Source: Rhodobacteraceae bacterium UBA1957 (GTDB lineage Bacteria > Pseudomonadota > Alphaproteobacteria > Rhodobacterales > Rhodobacteraceae). From it: a stretch of DNA of 6,560 nucleotides. The stretch's first letter is position 1, and each line of letters opens with the position of its first letter. Below, in pieces: positions 1 to 4,614 of this stretch. The position numbers and the translations under genes were made by a program. The stretch lies in assembly GCA_002336405.1 (NCBI GenBank), contig DDEJ01000127.1:1-6560 (forward strand). Direction: 5' to 3'. The notes under the pieces were generated by a model. The model did not search any database. It had not been told where the DNA came from and saw only the letters and a program-made list of their open reading frames with translations.

Positions 1-1
1 C

Positions 2-274
2 CAAAAACGCTATGACGCAGACGCCTTAATTATTCATCTCTGCCAAGCCGTCAGAGCGCTAAACGATCCCAACATAGCAACCAGATTTCAAACGGTGATC
101 ACGACCCCACATCACATCAACCACAGCAATGCGGTTGAGAACGGATCAAACACTAAACCCTCTATTTATGGTCCACCTGTTCAACCGTTAATGTATTTTA
201 GAAAACACACGCAGGGTCTTGCTGCCGTGGCAGACGTTAGCAAAAAAATCACAGAACCTCTCTGGCCTGACTGA
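2..274 (+). CDS. C-terminal 90 residues of an unrecognised protein (5' end outside window)
   Basis: One frame is open from the first bases to a TGA at 272-274, while the other two forward frames and all reverse frames meet early stops. An open run of 90 codons at about 47% GC is unlikely by chance, so I read it as the end of a gene entering from the left. The fragment begins QKRYDADALIIHLC and ends ITEPLWPD. It contains a polar His/Asn-rich stretch (TTPHHINHSNAVENG, about residues 34-48 of the fragment), followed by a Pro-rich YGPPVQPL segment. I see no membrane segment and no motif I recognise, so I give no function. It is more AT-rich than the genes to its right, and the next gene starts 164 bases later, so it is probably a separate transcription unit. 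The only in-frame ATG (191) would leave 27 codons, so the real start is upstream of the window. Confidence 0.6.
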   Translation, partial: QKRYDADALIIHLCQAVRALNDPNIATRFQTVITTPHHINHSNAVENGSNTKPSIYGPPVQPLMYFRKHTQGLAAVADVSKKITEPLWPD

Positions 275-438
275 TGGCAATTCCGGCCTCTGGGCAACCC
301 ATTTCGGCTTTCGCGCAGCTTGCCGCACTTTGATCCGCTTTCGCTTGGGTTGAGCCACATGCCTGATGGATAGAAAAATTCGCTTGTGTTACCCTGTAAA
401 CCACTGTCTTTTGCAGCTTGAAAGCAAATGGATTGACC
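275..438. other. intergenic stretch upstream of the transporter gene
   Basis: This 164-base gap separates the incoming partial gene from the transporter. A small TGGG-CAA-CCCA hairpin (291-301) has only a short ATTT behind it, so it is at best a weak terminator. I could not find a convincing -35/-10 pair. A TTGTGT at 384-389 has no good -10 box at the right distance. The antisense reading frame across 249-455 has no family signature and no ribosome binding site that I can see. Confidence 0.4.
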
Positions 439-1803
439 ATGAAAGCTGCACGCAAAAAAATATGGGGCTGGTACTTTTTTGACTGGGCGACGCAGCCCTA
501 TTCAACACTGATGCTTACATTTGTGTTTGGTCCGTTTTTCGCCACCATTGCCTCAGAGGTCTATATGACCTCAGGTTTAGCCGAACAGGCCGCAGACGCC
601 AAAGCGCAAAGCCTGTGGTCGCTGTGCCTGACAATAGTGGGGCTGATCGTCGGGTTTGGCGCACCCATTATGGGCGGTGTGGCAGATGTCACCGGACGCA
701 GGCTGCCTTGGATTGTCGGGTTTTCCACCCTTTACGTCGTGGGATCGATGTCGCTTTGGTGGACCCAACCCGACGGGTCGAACATGCTGTGGATGCTTTG
801 TGCATTTGGGGTCGGCTTTATAGGTGCTGAATTTGCACTGATTTTCACCAACGCGCAATTGCCCAGTCTTGGACCCCCAAAGCTCATTGGGAAAATTTCC
901 GGTACCGGGTTCGCCTTTGGCTATATCGGCGGTTTGGTGTCTTTGGTGATCATGCTACTGTTCTTTCTGGAACAACCCTCGGGCAAGACCCTTTTCGGCA
1001 TTGACCCGGCATTTGGATTGGATGCATCGCAACGCGAAGGCACGCGCTTTGTCGGTCCCCTGACTGCGGTTTGGTTCTTAATTTTTATGATCCCTTATTT
1101 CCAATCAGTACGTGATACCCCCAAAAGTGCACCCCCGGGGGCTATTTATCAAGCTTTAGGCACGCTTGTGCAGACACTTAAAGATTTACGTCATAAAATC
1201 AGCCTCTCGGCCTATTTGGGGTCTTCGATGTTCTATCGCGACGCGCTTAACGGTCTGTACGGGTTTGGGGGTACCTATGCGGTCTTGGTCCTAAACTGGG
1301 AACTGACCTATCTTGGGGTTTTCGGCATCACTAGCATCATCGCGGCGGCACTATTTAGCTGGGTTGGTGGCAAAATTGATACCTATATCGGCCCAAAACC
1401 GCTGATTATCATCACAATCTGGAGCCTCATCGCTGTTTGTATTACTGTGGTTTGCATGACCCGGGAACAGATATTCGGTATCGCAGTGCCCGAGGGGTCG
1501 AACCTGCCTGACATCATCTTTTTCTGCTGTGGCATCATGATCGGCGGCATGGGAGGCATCCTTCAATCAGCCAGCCGCACAATGATGGTGCGCCACACAG
1601 ATCCCGAAAACGCTACCCAAAATTTTGGCTTGTTTGGCTTGTCGGGGCGTGCCACCGCCTTCATGGCCCCCGCATTGATTGCGTTGGTCACAACCCTGTC
1701 AGGCAGTGCAAGAATTGGTGTCTCGCCTTTAATACTATTATTCCTGATTGGACTTTTTCTGCTGCGCTGGGTGCAGCCCAAAGGCGATCAAAAGAGAATG
1801 TGA
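439..1803 (+). CDS. MFS transporter, UMF1 / ATG22-like family
   Basis: This encodes a 454-residue inner-membrane permease of the major facilitator superfamily. The N-terminal signature (KKIWGWYFFDWATQPY, residues 6-21, running into the first membrane segment) is typical of UMF1 proteins, which relate to the yeast vacuolar effluxer Atg22. About twelve hydrophobic segments are visible, for example near 22-38, 60-80, 91-108, 116-138, 155-177, 207-221, 291-309, 320-340, 357-375, 404-421 and 428-443. A motif-A-like loop GGVADVTGRR lies at 79-88, with a weaker counterpart GKIDTYIGPK at 311-320 in the second half. The length fits the family. I chose ATG 439 over an in-frame TTG at 418 because the family motif starts just after it, although the Shine-Dalgarno is weak (GGA at 430-432). 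The stop is 3 bases before mepA, so the two are probably cotranscribed. The substrate is unknown; export of amino acids or small peptides is a guess from Atg22. Confidence 0.9.
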   Translation: MKAARKKIWGWYFFDWATQPYSTLMLTFVFGPFFATIASEVYMTSGLAEQAADAKAQSLWSLCLTIVGLIVGFGAPIMGGVADVTGRRLPWIVGFSTLYVVGSMSLWWTQPDGSNMLWMLCAFGVGFIGAEFALIFTNAQLPSLGPPKLIGKISGTGFAFGYIGGLVSLVIMLLFFLEQPSGKTLFGIDPAFGLDASQREGTRFVGPLTAVWFLIFMIPYFQSVRDTPKSAPPGAIYQALGTLVQTLKDLRHKISLSAYLGSSMFYRDALNGLYGFGGTYAVLVLNWELTYLGVFGITSIIAAALFSWVGGKIDTYIGPKPLIIITIWSLIAVCITVVCMTREQIFGIAVPEGSNLPDIIFFCCGIMIGGMGGILQSASRTMMVRHTDPENATQNFGLFGLSGRATAFMAPALIALVTTLSGSARIGVSPLILLFLIGLFLLRWVQPKGDQKRM

Positions 1804-1806
1804 ACA

Positions 1807-2706
1807 ATGCTGAAAACACCCAAGTCCCCTCTTTTAGCACTCGTGTACACAATGCTCATACTGGCGTGGACTGTGCTGGCAGTCTCAGCAGTTTTGGCAG
1901 CCCCAAAAGAAGCCCGTCAACTGTTTGGAGGCGCATCCAACCCAACGCAGAACCGCACAGCAACCGCTTATGGCGGCTATGCCAAAGGCTGTTTGGCCGG
2001 TGCAGTACGCCTGCCGGAAAGCGGGCCACACTGGCAGGCAATGCGTCTATCGCGCAACCGCAACTGGGGTCACCCGAACGCAATTTCTTTCATCAAAACC
2101 CTCGCCCGTAAAGCCGCCGATCAACCGGGCTGGAACGGGCTGTATATCGGCGATATCTCACAACCGCGTGGCGGGCCAATGATCAGCGGGCACCGCAGCC
2201 ATCAACTGGGCCTGGACATCGATATCTGGATGCGTCGTGCCAACAACCTTACCCTGAGCAAGGACGCCCGTGAAGCAATTTCCTCAGTGTCGATGCGGCG
2301 CAAAAACGGGGCCTTTATCAATAAAAACTGGACACCAGCCCACCAAAACATTCTCAAGGCCGCCGCGCAAGATCCGAAAGTGGCGCGAATTTTCGTGTTT
2401 CCCGGCGCTAAAGTGTCTATGTGCAACACTGCCCGCGGCAATCGCAATTGGCTGCGCAAGATCCGGCCGTGGTGGGGGCATCACGAACATTTCCACGTGC
2501 GATTGCGCTGCCCCAAAAACATGGCAGGCTGCCAAAATCAGGCTGCTCCCCCACCTGGTGACGGATGCGAAGGGGCGCAATCTTGGGTCGATGACATTCT
2601 GAATCCGCGCCCCGTGGACCCCAATGCTCCAAAGCCAAAACCGCGACGGGAATACATATTAAAAGATCTACCACGCCAATGTGCAGCAGTGCTCAAAGCG
2701 CCCTGA
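1807..2706 (+). CDS. mepA: penicillin-insensitive murein endopeptidase MepA (peptidase family M74)
   Basis: This encodes a 299-residue secreted zinc metallopeptidase of the LAS group. The family cleaves the D-alanyl-meso-diaminopimelyl cross-links of peptidoglycan in the periplasm. Residues 9-31 form a hydrophobic signal segment ending in an Ala-rich cleavage region (AVLAAP). The metal-site motifs are intact: SHQLGLDID at 131-139 supplies His132 and Asp139, and WWGHHEHFHVRLRCP at 222-236 supplies His225, His228 and His230, matching the E. coli MepA His113/Asp120 and His206/His209/His211 spacing. Six cysteines (62, 206, 235, 242, 254, 292) fit the disulfide-bonded build known for MepA. The C-terminal 265-280 region is proline- and lysine-rich. 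ATG 1807 lies 3 bases after the transporter stop, with an AAGAGA upstream, so translational coupling is likely. A terminator overlaps the stop codon. The family assignment is firm, while the link to the transporter substrate is open. Confidence 0.95.
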   Translation: MLKTPKSPLLALVYTMLILAWTVLAVSAVLAAPKEARQLFGGASNPTQNRTATAYGGYAKGCLAGAVRLPESGPHWQAMRLSRNRNWGHPNAISFIKTLARKAADQPGWNGLYIGDISQPRGGPMISGHRSHQLGLDIDIWMRRANNLTLSKDAREAISSVSMRRKNGAFINKNWTPAHQNILKAAAQDPKVARIFVFPGAKVSMCNTARGNRNWLRKIRPWWGHHEHFHVRLRCPKNMAGCQNQAAPPPGDGCEGAQSWVDDILNPRPVDPNAPKPKPRREYILKDLPRQCAAVLKAP

Positions 2707-2714
2707 GCATTTTT
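2690..2714 (+). terminator. intrinsic terminator overlapping the mepA stop codon
   Basis: The arms TGCTCA (2690-2695) and TGAGCA (2704-2709) form a 6-bp stem, extendable outward by a G-T and an A-T pair, with an 8-base loop AAGCGCCC. The stem runs into TTTTT at 2710-2714 and further T-rich sequence. The 3' arm contains the mepA TGA stop (2704-2706), so the last codons of mepA double as terminator stem. This would end the transporter-mepA transcript. Confidence 0.65.
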
Positions 2715-2795
2715 ATCTTTACGTGTCACAATTCAGGTGCCGGGACTTAGGCGCTAGAAAAATGGCCGGGGCTGCACCAATAGTTCGAAAATGTT

Positions 2796-2830
2796 TTGAC
2801 AATTTCGCCAACTGTGGCATCTTGTATGAG
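2796..2830 (+). promoter_or_regulatory. candidate promoter of the leader / small RNA
   Basis: A perfect TTGACA at 2796-2801 fits the housekeeping -35 box. The -10 is unclear. At 16-18 bases spacing the options (CATCTT, ATCTTG, TCTTGT in 2818-2825) each match only about half of TATAAT, which is not unusual in alphaproteobacteria. A start near 2831 would put about 28 bases of leader before the GTG at 2859. The position, after the mepA terminator and before a strong ribosome binding site, supports a real promoter. Confidence 0.45.
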
Positions 2831-2843
2831 ATAGAAACTTTTG

Positions 2844-2854
2844 AAAGGAGGTGG
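2844..2854 (+). promoter_or_regulatory. near-perfect Shine-Dalgarno sequence for the mini-ORF
   Basis: AAAGGAGGTGG matches the complement of the 16S rRNA 3' end over nine consecutive bases (AAGGAGGTG), and the TC two bases later also fits. Its GGAGG core lies 7 bases before GTG 2859, an ideal spacing. It is far stronger than the sites of the larger genes here, which argues that ribosomes load at this point. Confidence 0.75.
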
Positions 2855-2858
2855 TCCA

Positions 2859-2915
2859 GTGTCTAAAGAGGTATTGGAGAACGGTGTCGGAACAATACAG
2901 GAGGCACAGCGTTAA
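2859..2915 (+). CDS. 18-residue mini-ORF, possible leader peptide
   Basis: GTG 2859 opens an 18-codon frame ending at TAA 2913-2915, with the peptide MSKEVLENGVGTIQEAQR. The main support is the optimal ribosome binding site immediately upstream. The peptide is polar, with acidic residues in the first half, and has no run of one amino acid that would indicate classic amino-acid-sensing attenuation. It sits between a TTGACA promoter box and a strong terminator, within the candidate leader RNA of arfB. It might be a regulatory leader peptide, a small protein in its own right, or the truncated remnant of a longer gene, since the +1 frame stays open after the stop. I know no homolog. Confidence 0.45.
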   Translation: MSKEVLENGVGTIQEAQR

Positions 2916-2965
2916 GGCAGCCCTTGATGTTGATAAATTCTGTATTGGTGCAGGTCTAACCGACC

Positions 2966-2973
2966 CCACCTCC
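2966..2973 (+). promoter_or_regulatory. anti-Shine-Dalgarno-like block
   Basis: CCACCTCC is the exact reverse complement of GGAGGTGG (2847-2854) in the upstream Shine-Dalgarno, and it shares CACCTCC with the 16S rRNA 3' end. It lies in the loop that forms if CGACC (2961-2965) pairs with GGTCG (2987-2991). It could hide the mini-ORF start in cis, or bind other mRNAs in trans. Confidence 0.45.
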
Positions 2974-2986
2974 GGAATTCTCGAAA

Positions 2987-3015
2987 GGTCGTCCGCAATG
3001 CGGGCGGCCTTTTTT
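2987..3015 (+). terminator. strong intrinsic terminator upstream of arfB
   Basis: The arms GGTCGTCCGC (2987-2996) and GCGGGCGGCC (3000-3009) pair over 10 bp, eight Watson-Crick and two G-U, around a 3-base loop AAT. Six T's follow at once (3010-3015). This is the best terminator in the window. It lies 71 bases before the arfB start and well beyond the mepA terminator, so it must end a transcript that starts in between. Its 5' arm is also complementary to CGACC at 2961-2965. Confidence 0.85.
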
Positions 3016-3028
3016 AACTTGGGGGGCT

Positions 3029-3056
3029 TTGGTTTTCGGTCAGGCTGGGCTAAAAT
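3029..3056 (+). promoter_or_regulatory. weak candidate promoter for arfB
   Basis: TAAAAT at 3051-3056 is a good -10 match. TTGGTT at 3029-3034 is a poor -35, with a 16-base spacer. If used, it would let arfB be transcribed independently of the upstream terminator, with a leader of about 25 bases. Without it, arfB would depend on readthrough. Confidence 0.3.
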
Positions 3057-3086
3057 TATGTTCAAACAGACAAGGCTGACGATCCT

Positions 3087-3512
3087 ATGCGCATCACCGA
3101 TGACATCATTCTGGCCGATTGGGAGTTGAGCGAACAGTTTATGCGCGCCAGCGGACCGGGCGGGCAAAACGTAAACAAGGTCTCATCCGCGGTGGAATTG
3201 CGCTTTGAGGCGGCGCGGTCACCGGCGCTGAGCCCATCGGTTAAAGCCAGGCTCAAACGTCTTGCCGGCCGCCGTTGGACCGGCGAAGGCGCTTTGGTGT
3301 TGCAATGCGACGAAACCCGCTCGCAAGTGCGCAACCGCGAGATCATCCGTCAAAGACTGACCGACTTAATCCGCAAGGCACTGGTGGCCCCAAAGCGCCG
3401 GGTTGCAACCCGCCCGACCCTCGGCAGCCAGAAACGCCGTCTAAAAGCCAAGAAGGTGCGTGGCGCGGTCAAAGCTGGGCGCGGCGCGATTGCGCCCGAT
3501 CATGACGCATAG
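3087..3512 (+). CDS. arfB: alternative ribosome-rescue factor ArfB (peptidyl-tRNA hydrolase, GGQ domain)
   Basis: This encodes a 141-residue cytoplasmic protein of the ArfB/YaeJ family. The family releases the nascent chain from ribosomes stalled at the end of non-stop mRNAs by hydrolysing peptidyl-tRNA. The catalytic GGQ loop is intact (SGPGGQNVNKVSSAVELRF, residues 22-40; GGQ at 25-27), as in class I release factor domain 3. The C-terminal part (102-132) is very rich in Lys/Arg, including KRR twice and KAKKVRG. This is the tail that in E. coli ArfB enters the empty mRNA channel. The length equals the family norm of about 140, and codon-recognition domains are absent, which separates it from RF1/RF2. 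ATG 3087 has AAGG at 3072-3075, a rather distant Shine-Dalgarno. The gene follows the unusual leader/terminator element, so its expression may be conditional. No clear terminator follows it. Confidence 0.93.
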   Translation: MRITDDIILADWELSEQFMRASGPGGQNVNKVSSAVELRFEAARSPALSPSVKARLKRLAGRRWTGEGALVLQCDETRSQVRNREIIRQRLTDLIRKALVAPKRRVATRPTLGSQKRRLKAKKVRGAVKAGRGAIAPDHDA

Positions 3513-3542
3513 CCCCCGAGTGGCGTGATGAAAATAAGCGGT

Positions 3543-3570
3543 TTGACAAAAGAACTACACCGAAGATATT
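3543..3570 (+). promoter_or_regulatory. candidate promoter of the DsbA-like gene
   Basis: A perfect TTGACA at 3543-3548 is followed 16 bases later by GATATT (3565-3570), which matches four of six bases of TATAAT. GATATT is repeated immediately at 3571-3576. Transcription would begin near 3577, just before or within the tandem repeat, leaving a leader of about 80 bases. Confidence 0.5.
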
Positions 3571-3580
3571 GATATTCTCT

Positions 3581-3623
3581 GCTTGTTGTAATCTGTGCTT
3601 GTTGTAATCTATGCCCGTTGTAA
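3581..3623 (+). repeat. 16-bp tandem repeat, 2.7 copies, in the leader of the DsbA-like gene
   Basis: GCTTGTTGTAATCTGT (3581-3596) is followed directly by GCTTGTTGTAATCTAT (3597-3612), differing at one base, and by a partial third copy GCCCGTTGTAA (3613-3623) with two mismatches. The repeat lies between the candidate promoter and the ribosome binding site. It contains in-frame GTG codons that extend the downstream reading frame, but these have no suitable Shine-Dalgarno. Confidence 0.85.
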
Positions 3624-3660
3624 AAAGAAACTGCTCAAGACCGAAAAAGGATACGTGACC

Positions 3661-4389
3661 ATGCGTCTGATACTCACAGCCTGCCTCAGCCTGCTCTGCA
3701 TATTTGGTCTCGCCCGTCCCAGTGTGGCAGAACTGAGCGCCGCACAGGTCAAACAACTGGCGCTCGAAGCGATCCTCGAAAACCCCGAAATCATCCGGGA
3801 AGCCATCGATTTGTTGCGGCAAAATGACAAAAACGCCGCCGCCGTGAAATCACAAGCACTGCTGCAAAATGAACGCGACAGGTTGGAACGCGATCCAAAC
3901 GCGCCAACACTCGGCAATCTTGATGGCGATGTCACAATCGTAGAATTTTTTGATTACAACTGTCCCTATTGCAAACGTGCCACCGCTGAACTCAACACCT
4001 TGTTGGCACAAGATACGAACGTGCGCGTCATATTGCGGGAATGGCCCATATTGGGCGAGGCCTCGGTTTATGCCACACGCGCCTCTCTAGCGGCTCGCAA
4101 GCAAGATAAATATGCCGCATTCCATCAAGCTTTGATGGTGGCAAAAGGCCGCGTAGGGCCCGCGAACGTCATGGTCATCGCACAAGCAGTCGGTCTGGAC
4201 ACGCAACGTCTGAAAGCCGACATGCAGGGTCCCGAAATTGACCAACATATCGAAACCTCGATGCAGCTTGCCCAAGCACTGAACTTTTCAGGCACTCCAG
4301 CCTATGTGATTGGCAATGAACTTGCGCCAGGAATGGTGTCGTCCGATGATCTGCAAGCCTTGGTGTCACAGGCCCGCGCCGCACAATAA
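3661..4389 (+). CDS. secreted DsbA-family thiol:disulfide oxidoreductase (ScsC/Com1-like)
   Basis: This encodes a 242-residue periplasmic thioredoxin-fold protein. Residues 1-23 are a signal peptide (hydrophobic LILTACLSLLCIFGLA, then SVA before the mature ELSAAQ). Residues 25-75 form a charged helical segment (VKQLALEAILENPEIIREAI) like the N-terminal region that oligomerises ScsC-type proteins. The thioredoxin domain starts at about 85, with VTIVEFFDYNCPYCKRA at 91-107. The redox pair is C101-P-Y-C104. The cis-proline loop is GTPAYVIG at 211-218 (Pro213). ATG 3661 has AAGGA at 3647-3651, 9 bases upstream. An in-frame extension to GTG 3595 would place charged residues before the signal peptide and lacks a binding site. 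The gene appears monocistronic behind its own promoter and repeat. Whether it acts as an oxidase or an isomerase cannot be read from the sequence. No DsbB, DsbD or ScsB partner is present in the window. Confidence 0.92.
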   Translation: MRLILTACLSLLCIFGLARPSVAELSAAQVKQLALEAILENPEIIREAIDLLRQNDKNAAAVKSQALLQNERDRLERDPNAPTLGNLDGDVTIVEFFDYNCPYCKRATAELNTLLAQDTNVRVILREWPILGEASVYATRASLAARKQDKYAAFHQALMVAKGRVGPANVMVIAQAVGLDTQRLKADMQGPEIDQHIETSMQLAQALNFSGTPAYVIGNELAPGMVSSDDLQALVSQARAAQ

Positions 4390-4468
4390 ACCGCGCCCCG
4401 AAAAACAACGCTCCTGAGCGGTTCGTGCCGCTTGGTCCCGAAACCCCAACTTCCGCGCACTAAAAGAA

Positions 4469-4597
4469 ATGGCTATACATTGGTCATTTTTGGCCTTAGG
4501 GGCAGCGGGTGGCCGTCAGATTGTTATGGGATATCTTAGCGGCGCACCGGGCGCCCCACTTGGGGATGCAAGAGGACCCGGCCGACTAATACCCTAA
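4469..4597 (+). CDS. possible 42-residue small ORF
   Basis: ATG 4469 opens 42 codons to TAA 4595, beginning MAIHWSFLALGAAGGR and rich in Gly, Ala and Pro in the second half. It ends 17 bases before the helicase TTG start. The upstream AAAAGAA is a poor ribosome binding site and there is no recognisable motif. It may be a chance frame in the helicase leader or an upstream ORF that influences helicase translation. Confidence 0.15.
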   Translation: MAIHWSFLALGAAGGRQIVMGYLSGAPGAPLGDARGPGRLIP

Positions 4598-4601
4598 TGA
4601 C

Positions 4602-4606
4602 GGAAG
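4602..4606 (+). promoter_or_regulatory. Shine-Dalgarno that fixes the helicase TTG start
   Basis: GGAAG at 4602-4606 lies 8 bases before TTG 4615. An in-frame TAA at 4609-4611 rules out any start further upstream, and the next in-frame start (GTG 4684) would remove the Q-motif. The TTG is therefore the only start that keeps the helicase core whole. Confidence 0.6.
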
Positions 4607-4614
4607 CATAAAAA

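Larger units (their letters stand above)
2831..3015 (+). ncRNA. putative small structured RNA or attenuator leader upstream of arfB
   Basis: A transcript from the 2796 promoter to the 3015 terminator would be about 185 nt. It contains in order: a near-perfect Shine-Dalgarno (2844-2854), an 18-codon mini-ORF (2859-2915), a hairpin GGTC-TAACC-GACC (2953-2965) that can be extended by GGTG/CACC (2947-2950 with 2967-2970), the block CCACCTCC (2966-2973), and the terminator (2987-3009). CGACC (2961-2965) can pair with GGTCG (2987-2991), which is the 5' arm of the terminator, so an antiterminator-type fold is possible. CCACCTCC is the exact complement of GGAGGTGG in the Shine-Dalgarno. These elements suit either an attenuator controlling arfB or a free-standing small RNA/mini-mRNA with an exposed anti-Shine-Dalgarno loop. 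It matches no riboswitch, tmRNA, SRP or RNase P signature I know. The 5' end is inferred, and folding was done by eye. Confidence 0.45.
4390..4614. other. intergenic stretch between the DsbA-like gene and the helicase
   Basis: This 225-base gap has a short hairpin AGCGG-TTCGTG-CCGCT (4417-4432) without a T-run, so I see no clear terminator. TATACA at 4474-4479 is a fair -10 box, but the base context 17 upstream (TTCCGC) is a poor -35. If it is used, the helicase mRNA would have a 5' leader of about 130 bases, as seen for some cold-inducible helicase mRNAs. CCCCA-CT-TGGGG (4554-4565) and the palindrome GGGCGCCC (4549-4556) could add structure. Confidence 0.35.

Noticed and set aside
249..455. 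68-codon antisense frame upstream of the transporter
   Set aside because: No recognisable motif. It overlaps the end of the partial left gene and the start of the transporter, so it looks like chance.
1132..1141. 10-bp palindrome CCCCCGGGGG
   Set aside because: It lies inside the transporter coding sequence, in a Pro-Pro-Gly codon run, and is best explained by codon content.
2851..3129. 92-codon forward frame from GTG 2851
   Set aside because: Its start lies within the Shine-Dalgarno itself and it reads through the strong terminator into arfB. The GTG at 2859, with ideal spacing, is the better start.
2754..3167. 137-codon antisense reading frame across the arfB leader
   Set aside because: It starts inside arfB on the opposite strand, runs through the terminator and promoter signals of the + strand, and shows no family motif or ribosome binding site that I can see.
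3595..3660. N-terminal extension of the DsbA-like protein from GTG 3595
   Set aside because: It begins inside the tandem repeat without a Shine-Dalgarno and would bury the signal peptide behind charged residues. ATG 3661 has a good AAGGA site.
3673..3684. Lipobox-like LTAC at residues 5-8 of the DsbA-like protein
   Set aside because: Too close to the N-terminus and followed by more hydrophobic signal sequence, so an ordinary signal peptide cut after SVA is more likely.
4407..4433. Terminator after the DsbA-like gene
   Set aside because: Only 4-5 bp competing hairpins and no T-run follow, so I cannot support an intrinsic terminator.
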